DNA of 64,000 bases from Bacillota bacterium (GTDB lineage Bacteria; Bacillota; UBA4882; UBA8346). The notes beneath the pieces are model-generated. The model did not search any database, was not told the DNA's origin, and was given only the letters and a program-made list of their open reading frames with translations. The stretch spans positions 186,001-250,000 of the forward strand of contig JAEYPR010000010.1 in the NCBI GenBank assembly GCA_023410535.1, written 5' to 3'. Position numbers and translations under genes: made by a program. Below are positions 15,610 through 25,287 of this stretch, piece after piece (positions within the stretch are counted from its first letter, which is position 1; each line of letters begins with the position of its first letter).

Positions 15610-17928
15610 TCACCCTCCTACCTTTGCCAAAGCGGTCAGTAACGCGCCGGCTTTGTTCATGGTCTCCTGATATTCAGCCGCCGGAATCGAATCGGCGACA
15701 ATTCCCGCACCAACTTGAAAGATGGCTTTTTGTTCCCGGAAGAAGACCGTCCGGATGGTGATACAAGTATCCAAATTTCCGTTAAAACCCAGATATCCGA
15801 CTGCTCCGCCATAAAAGCCCCGGCTGACCGGTTCCAATTCGTCAATGATCTCCATGGCGCGGATCTTTGGCGCCCCCGAGAGCGTCCCGGCGGGAAACAC
15901 CGCCCGTAGCAATTCAACTCCCGTATACTCCGGAAGCAATTCCCCTTGAATTTCCGAAACGATATGGATGACATGGGAATAATTTTCGACACTCATCAGA
16001 TCCGTTACTTTCACCGAACCGAAACGGCAAACACGACCGAGATCGTTGCGGCCCAGATCAACCAACATGACATGCTCGGCGCGTTCCTTGGCATCCGCCA
16101 TCAGCTCTTGTTTGAGTTTTTCATCCTCCTGCACGGTGGCGCCGCGACGACGCGTGCCGGCAATCGGCTTTAACGTTACCAAACTCGCTTCCTTGCGAAC
16201 CATCACTTCCGGCGACGAACCCGCCAGTTGGAACCGGCCAAAATCGAGATAGAACAGATACGGCGAGGGATTAACTGTCCGCAAGGCGCGGTAGAATAAA
16301 AAGGGATCATTGTGATATTCCCGTTCAACCCGCTGCGACAAGACGACTTGAAAAGCGTCACCGGCCCGGATGTACTCTTTAATCCGCTCCACCCCCGCTT
16401 CATACTCCTGCTTAGTGGAGAACAAATGCTCACCTGCTGAATGATCGGTCTCATGGTTGGGCATTGCGTCAAGAACCAACGGCTGTTGTAGTTGTTCGGC
16501 AACTTGATCCAGATCGGCCAAAGCGCTCTGATAAAGACCCTCTTCCGCTGCGCTTGTTTCGGTATCCACTAACTTGATCAAACGGATTTTATGAAGGACA
16601 TGATCAAAACAGGCGAGATAACGCGGGATCATCCAACAAAGATCCGGTTCTTCGGCCGGTCCGTTTCGAGCGGGCAAACGTTCGATGAGACGTGCGTAAT
16701 CATACCCGAGATAACCGACAGCGCCGCCATACATCGGAATATTAACCGAAATAGGCGCGACCCGCATCTCGTTCAGCAACTTTTGAACCTCGCGTAACGG
16801 ATCGGAATGAGCGATCTCCCGCTTATCTGCTTGACTTTGAATCACGGTAAGGTCGCCTTTCGCCGTAATTGTAAATAACGGATCCCATCCCACGAACGAA
16901 TAACGGCCAACCTGTTCACCCCGTTCAACGCTTTCAAGTAAAAAACGCCCTTTTTGTTCCGCGGCAGTCAACTTGGCAAATAACGTGACCGGCGTCTCGG
17001 TATCGTTAAATAATTCTCCCATGATTGGGATGAAGCGGTATCCGTCATTTTTGCGTTGTTGGAATTCAGTCTGGGAAATGGGATAATGTAATGGGTTGGG
17101 ATTGTGAGCGGACGGTAAGGGGTCAGCCGGACTTATCGCTTCCATTAATGTCTGGAATTGGCGAAAGTCAAGGGATTGGTGGCCATCGGACAAAGCTGCC
17201 GCCGGATTGGGATGGACTTCAATGATCAGTCCGTCAACTCCCGCCGCAATGGCGGCTTTTGCCACCGGAACAACCAGTTCGCTGCGTCCGGTGCCATGGC
17301 TGGGATCGGCAAAAATCGGCAGGTGCGTTAATTGTTTGAGCAACGGAATCGCATTGATATCCAACGTGTTCCGGGTCATGGTCTCAAAAGTACGAATTCC
17401 CCGTTCGCAAAGAATCACTTGGGTGTTTCCTTCGACCAAAATATACTCCGCCGCTTGCAATAGTTCTTGGACCGTCGCGGATAGGCCCCGTTTCAATAAG
17501 ACCGGTTTTCGGGAACGCCCGACCGCTTTCAATAGTTCAAAGTTCTGCATATTGCGACTGCCGATTTGCAGGACATCGGCATGCTCCGCTACCACCCCGA
17601 TCTGGTCAATGGCAGTTACTTCAACCACCGTAAACAGACCCGTCCGCTCACGCGCTTCGGCCAGGAGCTTTAATCCCTCCTCGCCCAGACCTTGAAAACT
17701 GTACGGTGAACTTCGCGGTTTGAAGACACCGCCCCGTAGGCCCTGCGCTCCACGTTCTTTAATGTATTGGGCGACCTGCAAAATCTGTTCGCCGGACTCC
17801 ACCGCGCATGGACCGGCGACGATCACCGGCTTGCCTGCGCCTACCTCTACTTGCCTGATCCGAAAGGAACTCGCAACATCTTTGAACCGTACCAAGGGCA
17901 AATTTTCTAAAAAAGCTTCTCGACTCAA
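15610..17928 (-). CDS. Fusion protein: DAHP synthase (type I-beta) plus anthranilate synthase component I
   Basis: 772 residues in one uninterrupted frame. Residues about 10-265 are a KDO8P-like (AroF/AroG type I-beta) DAHP synthase: GPCAVES at 39-45, KPRSSP at 70-75, DPSHGTG at 208-214 and EVHPNP. Residues about 290-772 are TrpE: the LLES tryptophan-binding motif at 330-333, then the chorismate-binding domain (GTRRRGAT, AGTLSGAPKIRAM). The DAHP synthase half lacks an N-terminal ACT/ferredoxin-like regulatory domain. One polypeptide thus holds the first shikimate step and the first tryptophan-branch step. TTG start with AGGAGG seven bases upstream, after the TRAP leader. Confidence 0.93.
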   Translation of the reverse strand: MSREAFLENLPLVRFKDVASSFRIRQVEVGAGKPVIVAGPCAVESGEQILQVAQYIKERGAQGLRGGVFKPRSSPYSFQGLGEEGLKLLAEARERTGLFTVVEVTAIDQIGVVAEHADVLQIGSRNMQNFELLKAVGRSRKPVLLKRGLSATVQELLQAAEYILVEGNTQVILCERGIRTFETMTRNTLDINAIPLLKQLTHLPIFADPSHGTGRSELVVPVAKAAIAAGVDGLIIEVHPNPAAALSDGHQSLDFRQFQTLMEAISPADPLPSAHNPNPLHYPISQTEFQQRKNDGYRFIPIMGELFNDTETPVTLFAKLTAAEQKGRFLLESVERGEQVGRYSFVGWDPLFTITAKGDLTVIQSQADKREIAHSDPLREVQKLLNEMRVAPISVNIPMYGGAVGYLGYDYARLIERLPARNGPAEEPDLCWMIPRYLACFDHVLHKIRLIKLVDTETSAAEEGLYQSALADLDQVAEQLQQPLVLDAMPNHETDHSAGEHLFSTKQEYEAGVERIKEYIRAGDAFQVVLSQRVEREYHNDPFLFYRALRTVNPSPYLFYLDFGRFQLAGSSPEVMVRKEASLVTLKPIAGTRRRGATVQEDEKLKQELMADAKERAEHVMLVDLGRNDLGRVCRFGSVKVTDLMSVENYSHVIHIVSEIQGELLPEYTGVELLRAVFPAGTLSGAPKIRAMEIIDELEPVSRGFYGGAVGYLGFNGNLDTCITIRTVFFREQKAIFQVGAGIVADSIPAAEYQETMNKAGALLTALAKVGG

Positions 17929-18147
17929 CTCGGCTCCTCCTTAAAAATAATAAAAGACCAGACTCCTAAGAATCTGGCCTTAAAAAAACCATGATCTCTC
18001 AGCTCATCTCCACTATACTCAACTATTCTGCTCTCTACTGTCTCAACTGGTTCTTTAAAAATAACAATCTCTGCTCGAACAAACTCGTCTAAAACTACAT
18101 CTCACTATACTAAACTGCTCAACTTATAAAGTCGCGCTACTCTAACT
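17929..18147 (-). promoter_or_regulatory. trp leader with TRAP-binding (G/U)AG repeats
   Basis: The RNA between mtrB and aroF-trpE is packed with NAG triplets. The proximal tract (18046 to 17998) has ten, nine of them with AG ends exactly 5 nt apart (18038 to 17998): the N2-3 spacing TRAP requires. A second looser tract runs from 18120 to 18068, with a short cluster just after the mtrB stop. TRAP wraps eleven such triplets around its rim. A segment at 18047-18056 can pair with the terminator 3' arm and T-tract (17953-17961), a plausible antiterminator that bound TRAP would block. Triplets are seen; the switch is inferred. Confidence 0.85.
17950..17978 (-). terminator. trp attenuator terminator
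   Basis: An 8-bp stem (CCAGATTC with GAGTCTGG, TTAG loop, 17958-17977) followed by TCTTTTATTATTTTT on the minus strand, about 20 bases before the aroF-trpE Shine-Dalgarno and just after the NAG tract. Confidence 0.85.
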
Positions 18148-18399
18148 CTATTCTAAAAAATCCTTGCCACACTTGATGGTGCCTAACTTGGTATAAATCT
18201 CCGCTTTGCCGCGAATCTTCATCGCTGAAGTATGTTCCGTGAATTGAAAAACCATCACTTCACCGCGGTCCAACTTTTCAGTATGATGAAATTTGGTGTC
18301 TTTGCCCCGGGTCAATCCAATAATTGTGACTCCGTCTTCTAATGCTCTGACAGCGACATACTCCCCGCCAATATCCTCGTTGATGGTTGCTTGTTCCAT
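18148..18399 (-). CDS. mtrB: trp RNA-binding attenuation protein (TRAP)
   Basis: 83 residues; it would form the 11-subunit ring that, with bound tryptophan, wraps leader RNA. Tryptophan-pocket segments LTRG (29-32) and QFTEHTS (52-58) are intact. So is the RNA-binding KKR set: K42 in TEKLD, and K61 and R63 in MKIRGKA (equivalent to K37, K56 and R58 of Bacillus TRAP). Slightly longer than Bacillus TRAP at both ends. It lies directly upstream of the leader it should control, in the same transcription unit. The ATG has a GGGGGA site four bases before it. Confidence 0.96.
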   Translation of the reverse strand: MEQATINEDIGGEYVAVRALEDGVTIIGLTRGKDTKFHHTEKLDRGEVMVFQFTEHTSAMKIRGKAEIYTKLGTIKCGKDFLE

Positions 18400-18436
18400 T
18401 ATATCCCCCGGGTTTTACCATTTGATTATCTGATTC

Positions 18437-18466
18437 ATTATAGTCATAAGCTCGAAGCAGTGTCAA
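18437..18466 (-). promoter_or_regulatory. Sigma-A promoter of mtrB-trp operon
   Basis: TTGACA (18461-18466) and TATAAT (18437-18442), both perfect, with an 18-bp spacer, about 38 bases upstream of the mtrB ATG. No other strong promoter is seen between mtrB and aroF-trpE, so TRAP is probably co-transcribed with the genes it attenuates. Confidence 0.8.
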
Positions 18467-18494
18467 GCATGAAAATTGCGTTCGAACTATATCG

Positions 18495-19070
18495 CTAATT
18501 CTTATTTGCTTCAAAAGCCGTCAATTCCCCAAAGATAATCACCCGATCCGCTTCGCTTAAGGTCTCGGTTCCCTTTGGGAAAGCGGTAATTTGTCCGCCC
18601 CGCTCAATCGCCAGGACTAACAAGTTCTTTTTGCGGAGATCCAACTCGGCCAAAGTTTTCGCATTGAGGTCCGAATCACCGGAGACGGTTTGATAGATGA
18701 TTCCCCAACCTTCATTCAGGTTAAAAACACGGTTAAACTGCGCTTGTTTCAGATGGCCGCAACGATACCATCCAATATGCACTACAATTAAAAATAGTAT
18801 TACAGTCCAAAGGTACCATTCTTGAAAAACCAACCAAAACACGAGGAACAAAAAAAGCATCATCCACCAGGTTTTGGACAAAACCGTCCCCCAACCGCAC
18901 TTCGTCTGAATACTATATTCGGGAGTCGGCTGCGGTGCTACCACCGTATTCCAGGTCAACAGCAAGGCTTTGGCAAAAGGATTGCCCACTTTAAGCTGAC
19001 GCCAGATCAAGTAACCGATTGCGCCAAAATGGATCACTAACAGAACCAGCATTTTCGGAAAGATCGTCAT
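18495..19070 (-). CDS. Membrane protein with C-terminal RCK_C (TrkA-C) domain
   Basis: About 191 residues. One membrane segment at the N-terminus (KMLVLLVIHFGAIGYLIW) and two in the middle (about 70-105), then a soluble domain (about 115-190) matching RCK_C/TrkA-C. Such domains bind small ligands, often nucleotides such as c-di-AMP, and gate ion transporters. No K+ channel or transporter subunit is adjacent. The ATG at 19070 is preferred (GAGGGTG six bases upstream). Confidence 0.7.
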   Translation of the reverse strand: MTIFPKMLVLLVIHFGAIGYLIWRQLKVGNPFAKALLLTWNTVVAPQPTPEYSIQTKCGWGTVLSKTWWMMLFLFLVFWLVFQEWYLWTVILFLIVVHIGWYRCGHLKQAQFNRVFNLNEGWGIIYQTVSGDSDLNAKTLAELDLRKKNLLVLAIERGGQITAFPKGTETLSEADRVIIFGELTAFEANKN

Positions 19071-19143
19071 TCCAATCACCCTCTACAAAATATGCTGGTC
19101 CGAAATGATAAATACCAGTGAATTGAAGCGTTAACCGATTATT

Positions 19144-20373
19144 TTACAAAAGGCCGCGCCGGATAAAACCGGCATGGAGCTCTTCCGCGGTTTGGGGTGA
19201 CTTCGCCACGCCCGTTGCCATGGCGGCTTTGGCGACCGCCGTGGCCACTGCGGGAACGATCCGCCGGTCAAACGCTTTGGGTATGATATTTTCCACGCCC
19301 AATTCATGCTCGGGAATTAAGTCGGCGATGGCCCGGATCGCCGCGACTTTCATTGCTTCGTTGATCTGGGTGGCCCGGACATCAAGCGCACCGCGGAAGA
19401 TCCCCGGAAATCCGATAATATTATTGATCTGATTGGGGAGATCGGACCGGCCCGAACCGGCAATCATCGCTCCGGCGGCGATAGCCCGATCCGGCATGAT
19501 CTCAGGCACCGGATTGGCCATACCAAAGACGATCGCCCGTTCATTCATAGCTTTAACCATCGTTTCGCTAACAATATTCGGTGCGGATACCCCGATAAAA
19601 ACGTCGGCGCCGGTAAGGGCATGCGCTAAATCCCCTCGCTCGTCGCCGGGATTGGTCAGTTTCGCCAGCTCTTCCTGATAGGGATTGGCCGTTCCGCCAT
19701 TAGGGAACAGTATCCCGGGCCGATCACAAAGCCGGATATTGGTTGGCGTGACTCCTACCAGCAGTAACATTTTAGTAATAGCTACTCCGGCGGCGCCGGC
19801 GCCGTTGACAACAACTTTGATGCCTGCGATTGTTTTACCGACCACTTTCAAAGCGTTCAATAAGGCCGCGCAAACCACCGCCGCTGTGCCGTGTTGGTCA
19901 TCGTGAAAGACCGGGATCTGCATTGACGCTTTCAGCCGTTCCTCAATTTCAAAGCAACGCGGTCCCGAAATATCTTCCAAATTGATCCCACCAAACGACG
20001 GCTCCAATAAACGAATGGTTTGGACTAGTTGATCAACATCTTTGGTGTCGAGACAGATGGGCACACTGTCAATATCGGCAAACCGTTTAAACAGGACCGC
20101 TTTGCCCTCCATTACCGGCATCCCTGCCAACGGTCCGATATCACCAAGACCTAGGACCGCGGTTCCATCAGAAATAACCCCAACCACATTGCCACGATTC
20201 GTGTATTCGTAGACCAGCTCGGCATTTTGCGCAATCTCTTTACATGGTTCCGCCACTCCGGGCGAATAGGCCAAACTCAAATCATGGGCATCGCGAACCG
20301 GCACCTTGCTGACAACTGCCAATTTCCCCCGGTATTCCCGGTGTAATGCCAAAGCTTCCTCGCGTAAACTCAT
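19144..20373 (-). CDS. Malic enzyme (malate dehydrogenase, decarboxylating), short form
   Basis: Converts malate to pyruvate and CO2 with NAD(P)+. 409 residues, the bacterial short type without the phosphotransacetylase-like extension. It has SPGVAEPCKEI, the tyrosine/lysine region (YTNRGNVVGVISDGTAVLGLGDIG), metal ligands in FEIEERL and HDDQHGT, and a Rossmann motif VVNGAGAAG. Start at ATG 20373 with GGAGGAG seven bases upstream. Cofactor preference cannot be read safely. Confidence 0.94.
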   Translation of the reverse strand: MSLREEALALHREYRGKLAVVSKVPVRDAHDLSLAYSPGVAEPCKEIAQNAELVYEYTNRGNVVGVISDGTAVLGLGDIGPLAGMPVMEGKAVLFKRFADIDSVPICLDTKDVDQLVQTIRLLEPSFGGINLEDISGPRCFEIEERLKASMQIPVFHDDQHGTAAVVCAALLNALKVVGKTIAGIKVVVNGAGAAGVAITKMLLLVGVTPTNIRLCDRPGILFPNGGTANPYQEELAKLTNPGDERGDLAHALTGADVFIGVSAPNIVSETMVKAMNERAIVFGMANPVPEIMPDRAIAAGAMIAGSGRSDLPNQINNIIGFPGIFRGALDVRATQINEAMKVAAIRAIADLIPEHELGVENIIPKAFDRRIVPAVATAVAKAAMATGVAKSPQTAEELHAGFIRRGLL

Positions 20374-20526
20374 CTTCAATCTCCTCCTGCTCGTAAGTTA
20401 CTTTATGGTTCAATTGTCGTAAGCTGCATTAAATGAGTCGCTTATTACAATCATTATTTATATAGAAATTAAACGAAACGCTTGTTGCGGCTCGAATCTT
20501 GTCGTTCGTCTTTTATTACTTTGCGA

Positions 20527-23500
20527 TTACGGCGCAGTTAACCAGCGCAATTGCGAAGCCAGTAGTTTGGTGCCCTCTTCTTGCCGCTCCAATCGTCCTT
20601 TAATCACAACGACTCGGTCCGGTTGGTAGCCATCCTTTACTTCGGCAAAAAGTTTGGGGAAGATGATCACTTCGATGGTTCCGGTCCAATCTTCCAGTCG
20701 GCAACCGGCCATCATCGAACCGGATTTGGTAGTCATCGGACGCCAACTGCTGATGATACCTCCCAATAAAACCTCTTTCCCATCGGCTTCTTCTTCCAGT
20801 TCTCCAATGGCTAAAATTTTGTTTTGCAGAAATTTGTTCCGCCATTCGTCCAACGGGTGACCGGAGAGGTAAACTCCCAGATACTCTTTTTCCTGCTGTA
20901 ATAGCTCTTTTTGAGAAAACTCGGGGAGATCCGGCAAACCCGGATCGTAACGAAACCCGTCTTCGTTAAATGAATCTAATAACGTCAATTGGTTTTTGTT
21001 CGTCTTTTTAAAGGTATTCTCAAAAATCCGGTCCAGCCCGTTTACCATTTGGCGACGATTCGCTCCGGTAAAGTCAAACGCTCCCGCGAGAATCAGACTT
21101 TCAATCACTCGTTTATTGACCAATTGGTTATTCACCCGGTCGCAAAAATCAAACAACGAACGGTATGGTCCATTTTTTCTTTCCTCAATCAGCCGATCAA
21201 TCGCTCCGACTCCCACATTTTTGATCCCTAACAGTCCAAAGCGGATACCTTCTTTTTCGGGTTGGAACGAATGCGCGCTCTGATTGATATCCGGACGATA
21301 GACCGGCAATTTCATCCGCCGGCACTCTTCAATATACAGTCCGACTTTATCGGGGTTTCCAATCACGCTCGTTAACAATGCGGCGATATATTCTTGCGGG
21401 TAGTTCGCCTTAAAATAGGCAGTTTGATATACAACCAAAGCGTATGCCGCCGAATGTGATTTATTAAATCCGTAACCGGAGAAATATTCCATCAAGTCGA
21501 AGATCTGCGTGGCGCACGGAGCCGAGATGTTGTGAGCGACGGCTCCTCTCACAAATTGTTCCCGTAACGCCGCCAAGACCTCCGGTTTTTTCTTCCCCAT
21601 TGCCCGGCGGACCAGATCCGCTTGGCCGAGTGAAAATCCGCCAAGATTACTGGCGATCTGCATAACTTGTTCTTGGTATAAAATGACGCCACCCGTCTCC
21701 CGTAAAATCGGTTCTAACGAAGGGTGCAGATAGTTCGCCGACTGTTGACCGTGGCGCACTTTGATAAAGTCATCAACCATGCCGCTACCTAAAGGCCCCG
21801 GACGATATAACGCCATTAGCGCGGTTAAATCATTAATCCGTTCCGGCTTTAAGCGAACCAGCAGACGGCGGATTCCTCCGCTTTCCAACTGAAAAACGCC
21901 TAAGGTATGTCCCTCAGCCAACATCTTATAGGATGAGGAATCATCTAGCGGGATACGATCCAAATCGAGACGTTGGCCCCGGTTTCGCTCTACCAAATTG
22001 ATGGTATCGCGGAGTACTGTTAAGGTCCGCAATCCCAGAAAATCCATCTTTAATAAGCCGATGGCTTCGATATCTTCCATCGAAAATTGCGTTGAAACTT
22101 CACCCTCATTGGAGCGGGTCAATGGGACATAATCCGTGAGCGGTTCACCGGCGATTACGACGCCGGCGGCATGGGTTGACGCGTGACGTGGAAATCCTTC
22201 AATCCGCTCGGCAATCTTCAGCAATCGGGCGATCTTGGGGTTCCCGGTTTCAAGCTCACGCAATTCCGGCGAGCCGGCCCGTGCTTCTTCCAGCGAGATT
22301 CCCAATTCATGCGGGATCATTTTAGCGACGCGATCCACCTCGCCATAGGGCAACCCCAGTGCCCGTCCGACATCTCGCACAGCCGCCCGCGCAGCCATGG
22401 TTCCAAAGGTGATAATTTGGGCGACACGATCTTCGCCAAAGCGCTTGCGGACGTAATTGATCACTTCGCCCCGGCGTTCGAAACAAAAATCGATATCGAT
22501 ATCGGGCATAGAGATCCGTTCCGGGTTTAAAAAACGTTCGAAAAGTAAATTATGCTCGATCGGATCCAGATTAGTGATCCCGAGCAAATAGGCGACCAGA
22601 CTCCCGGCAGCCGAACCACGGCCTGGACCCACCATAATCCGGTGTTCTTTTGCAAAATGAACGAAGTCGCGGACTACCAAAAAATAACCCGGAAAACCCA
22701 TTTTCGTAATGACATTCAATTCATAATGAAGTCGTGCCTCTCTTGTTTCATCCCAAGTCAAACCGCGTTCGACAATACCTTCCCGGCATAATTGTTCGAG
22801 ATACCCCTCGGGACGTCCGTTATCCGGTATTTGATATTGAGGCATGTGAAACTTGCCCAATTCCAGCTCAACCTGGCATCGTTCGGCAATCCGTACGGTG
22901 TTGGCCACAGCTTCGGGATAGTCGATAAAAATCTCTGCCATTTCAGCCGGACTTTTCAAATAAAACTCCGGCGTCGAAAATCTCATCCGGTTGGGTTCAT
23001 CGACGGTTTTCCCAGTCTGGATGCATAGTAATACATCATGGACAGTCGCGTCATCCCGGGTGAGATAATGAACATCATTGGTAGCGACCAGCGGCGCGTT
23101 GTACTCCGCCGCCAAGCTCGCCAAAGCGCGATTAACGTTCCTTTGCTCGGCCAGCTGTTGATATTGCAACTCCAAATAAAAATGGTCGTTGCCGAAAATC
23201 GCTTGATAAACCTGAAACGCTTGCCGGGCCTCATCCCAACGTTGATTTAACAGCGGTCGCGCAATCGGACCGGAAAGACAAGCCGACAAAGCGATCAACC
23301 CCCGCGAATAGCGGCGCAAGGTCTCAAGATCAACCCGCGGTTTATAATAAAAGCCTTCGACATGGGCGATTGAAACTAACTTTAACAGGTTGCGATACCC
23401 TTCGTTATTTTCAGCCAGTAATACAAGATGGGTTGGGTTTTCATCGATCTTGGGGGCTTTATCGGTTAACGAACGTGGCGCCACGTAAACTTCACACCCG

Positions 23501-23691
23501 AGGATCGATTTGATCCCGGCTTGTTTCGCTTGTTGATAAAATTTTAGACATCCATACATGACCCCATGATCAGTAATGGCAACCGAACTCATCCCAAGGG
23601 TTTTGACTCGTTCCAAGAGTTGCCCGATCTCAGCGGCGCCATCCAAGAGCGAATATTGGGTATGGACGTGTAAATGAACAAAATCTGCCAT
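20527..23691 (-). CDS. dnaE: DNA polymerase III alpha subunit (DnaE type)
   Basis: 1054 residues. PHP domain (about 4-200, HLHVHTQYSLLDGA), palm with PDIDIDF catalytic aspartates (near 400), finger and helix-hairpin-helix regions, and a C-terminal OB-fold (about 960-1040). It lacks the inserted 3'-5' exonuclease of PolC. It is shorter than E. coli DnaE (1160), missing the C-terminal tau-binding tail, in keeping with Bacillota DnaE, which usually coexists with PolC. Confidence 0.95.
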   Translation of the reverse strand: MADFVHLHVHTQYSLLDGAAEIGQLLERVKTLGMSSVAITDHGVMYGCLKFYQQAKQAGIKSILGCEVYVAPRSLTDKAPKIDENPTHLVLLAENNEGYRNLLKLVSIAHVEGFYYKPRVDLETLRRYSRGLIALSACLSGPIARPLLNQRWDEARQAFQVYQAIFGNDHFYLELQYQQLAEQRNVNRALASLAAEYNAPLVATNDVHYLTRDDATVHDVLLCIQTGKTVDEPNRMRFSTPEFYLKSPAEMAEIFIDYPEAVANTVRIAERCQVELELGKFHMPQYQIPDNGRPEGYLEQLCREGIVERGLTWDETREARLHYELNVITKMGFPGYFLVVRDFVHFAKEHRIMVGPGRGSAAGSLVAYLLGITNLDPIEHNLLFERFLNPERISMPDIDIDFCFERRGEVINYVRKRFGEDRVAQIITFGTMAARAAVRDVGRALGLPYGEVDRVAKMIPHELGISLEEARAGSPELRELETGNPKIARLLKIAERIEGFPRHASTHAAGVVIAGEPLTDYVPLTRSNEGEVSTQFSMEDIEAIGLLKMDFLGLRTLTVLRDTINLVERNRGQRLDLDRIPLDDSSSYKMLAEGHTLGVFQLESGGIRRLLVRLKPERINDLTALMALYRPGPLGSGMVDDFIKVRHGQQSANYLHPSLEPILRETGGVILYQEQVMQIASNLGGFSLGQADLVRRAMGKKKPEVLAALREQFVRGAVAHNISAPCATQIFDLMEYFSGYGFNKSHSAAYALVVYQTAYFKANYPQEYIAALLTSVIGNPDKVGLYIEECRRMKLPVYRPDINQSAHSFQPEKEGIRFGLLGIKNVGVGAIDRLIEERKNGPYRSLFDFCDRVNNQLVNKRVIESLILAGAFDFTGANRRQMVNGLDRIFENTFKKTNKNQLTLLDSFNEDGFRYDPGLPDLPEFSQKELLQQEKEYLGVYLSGHPLDEWRNKFLQNKILAIGELEEEADGKEVLLGGIISSWRPMTTKSGSMMAGCRLEDWTGTIEVIIFPKLFAEVKDGYQPDRVVVIKGRLERQEEGTKLLASQLRWLTAP

Positions 23692-23819
23692 AGCTCACCG
23701 TATAATAAAATATTTATCGTTTCTTTCGCGATCGAAGTCGACCTTCCCTGCCGTAATGCGAATATTTACATATCCTAAAGAATAATCACAATTAGGTGAG
23801 TATTATCGTTTCCGCAAAT

Positions 23820-23838
23820 AAAAAAACGGCTTTACGCC
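23820..23838 (-). terminator. Terminator at the end of the DUF1653 gene
   Basis: A short GC stem (ACGGC-gtaaa-GCCGT) followed by TTTTTTTATT on the minus strand, just after the stop of the DUF1653 gene. Confidence 0.7.
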
Positions 23839-23847
23839 GTAATTTCG

Positions 23848-24063
23848 TCACTCGCCAATGTATTGGAAACGAGGTATGGTTGCTCCGGCCACCGTAACGG
23901 TTTCCAAAAACATGGACAGCGGTCGTACCCAAAGACCCTGTTCTCCATAGAGCGCCCGATATACCACATACTCTTCCAAGGATTCACTGTGTCGGGCAAT
24001 ATCCACCACTTGATATTCATTCCCTTTAAAATGACGGTAACGACCGATTTTGAGTTTTTCCAA
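23848..24063 (-). CDS. DUF1653 domain protein
   Basis: 71 residues, essentially all one DUF1653 domain: YRHFKGNEYQVVDIARHSE and VVYRALYGEQGLWVRPLSMF are the family hallmarks. Small beta-rich protein of unknown biochemical role. The TTG start at 24063 is supported by AAGGTG five bases upstream. Monocistronic: own terminator downstream and an unrelated transporter upstream. Confidence 0.85.
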   Translation of the reverse strand: MEKLKIGRYRHFKGNEYQVVDIARHSESLEEYVVYRALYGEQGLWVRPLSMFLETVTVAGATIPRFQYIGE

Positions 24064-24156
24064 CGTTTCACCTTCATTTACGATAATTCGATATCAGTTA
24101 TTAAATCAGCGGATTGGTAATGGTAGAATTATGTTCATTCAGTAATCGTTATTATT

Positions 24157-25065
24157 TTACAATAATAAGATGAAAATTGGAATCGTAAATACCGACAGGA
24201 TGGTCGTCAGAAATACCAATCGCGAGGCAAACACGGCGTCGCCACAATTTTGTTCCGCCAACGGCACGGTTAAGGCCGCAACCGGCATTGCGGTCAATAA
24301 CAGACATACTCCTGGCAGGATCCCGTGAAAACCAATGATTTTAAAAACGGTTAAAACAAGTAACGGCATCACAACCAAACGGATCAAAGCGCCATAATAA
24401 AGGGCGTGTCCGGAAAAAAGATCCGTAGTTTTGATATCGGCAATCATTCCTCCAATAATTAACATGGAAAGCGGAGTATTCATCGAACCGACGATTTGAA
24501 GCGTTTGACTGACGGGTTCCGGCAACTTGATTGAGAACAAAAAGATAATCATCCCGGTAAAAACCGAGAGGATTCCCGGATTGAGAAGCGCTTTTTTGAG
24601 GCATTGCAGATCGGTCTTTCCAGTGAAAAGCGCCACCCCAAAGGTCCAGATAAAAATATTAAACACCATGACATAAATGGAGGTATAAAAGATTCCCTGA
24701 CTTCCGTAAAAGCTTCCAAGGATCGGATATCCCATAAATCCGCAATTGGAAAAGACGGTTGCCATACGGAGGATCTTTTGTTGCGATACTTTGGCTTTCC
24801 AGAATAAGAATTTCGATAAAAGGATCGCCACCAAATGCGTGCCCACACCAAGGCTGAACACAATTCCTGCTCCAATCAGTTTCTCGCGGGAAAAAGCAAA
24901 ATTAAAGGATGAGATTGCAATCATGGGCGCCGTAATATTCAATAATAAATCAGTTAAACCGCGATTGATCTCCGCGTTGATAAAATTACGTTTCCGGGCA
25001 TAAAAACCTACCGCCATCATGAGAAACAGCGTAGCGACCTGAGTAAGAATGATATTTTTATCCAT
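24157..25065 (-). CDS. AEC (auxin efflux carrier) family transporter
   Basis: About 302 residues with ten hydrophobic segments in two five-helix halves, the AEC/MleP fold, including a conserved SNCGFMGYPIL motif near residue 105 and an ALTVPLAEQ segment near the C-terminus. Bacterial members move organic acids such as malate. The ATG at 25065 (GGAG six bases upstream) fits the family N-terminus better than the longer frame to 25131. Substrate unknown; a malate link to the malic enzyme about 4 kb away would be speculation. Confidence 0.87.
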   Translation of the reverse strand: MDKNIILTQVATLFLMMAVGFYARKRNFINAEINRGLTDLLLNITAPMIAISSFNFAFSREKLIGAGIVFSLGVGTHLVAILLSKFLFWKAKVSQQKILRMATVFSNCGFMGYPILGSFYGSQGIFYTSIYVMVFNIFIWTFGVALFTGKTDLQCLKKALLNPGILSVFTGMIIFLFSIKLPEPVSQTLQIVGSMNTPLSMLIIGGMIADIKTTDLFSGHALYYGALIRLVVMPLLVLTVFKIIGFHGILPGVCLLLTAMPVAALTVPLAEQNCGDAVFASRLVFLTTILSVFTIPIFILLL

Positions 25066-25287
25066 TTTGTCTCCGTTGTCGTAAAGTGTGGGTTCTCGTA
25101 TTACAATACGCTGATTTATGCCAAATGGCAATTTCAGAATCGTAAAATTTACTGATTAACCAATGTTTCATTTAGATTACCATTCGGTAAACTTGGGAAA
25201 GTCAAAAAATGTCCGGCATATAATGAGCCATCGGGACAATTAACGATTCGTGGTAAGAATGTCCCAAATTCATAAGGAGGATTCAAA

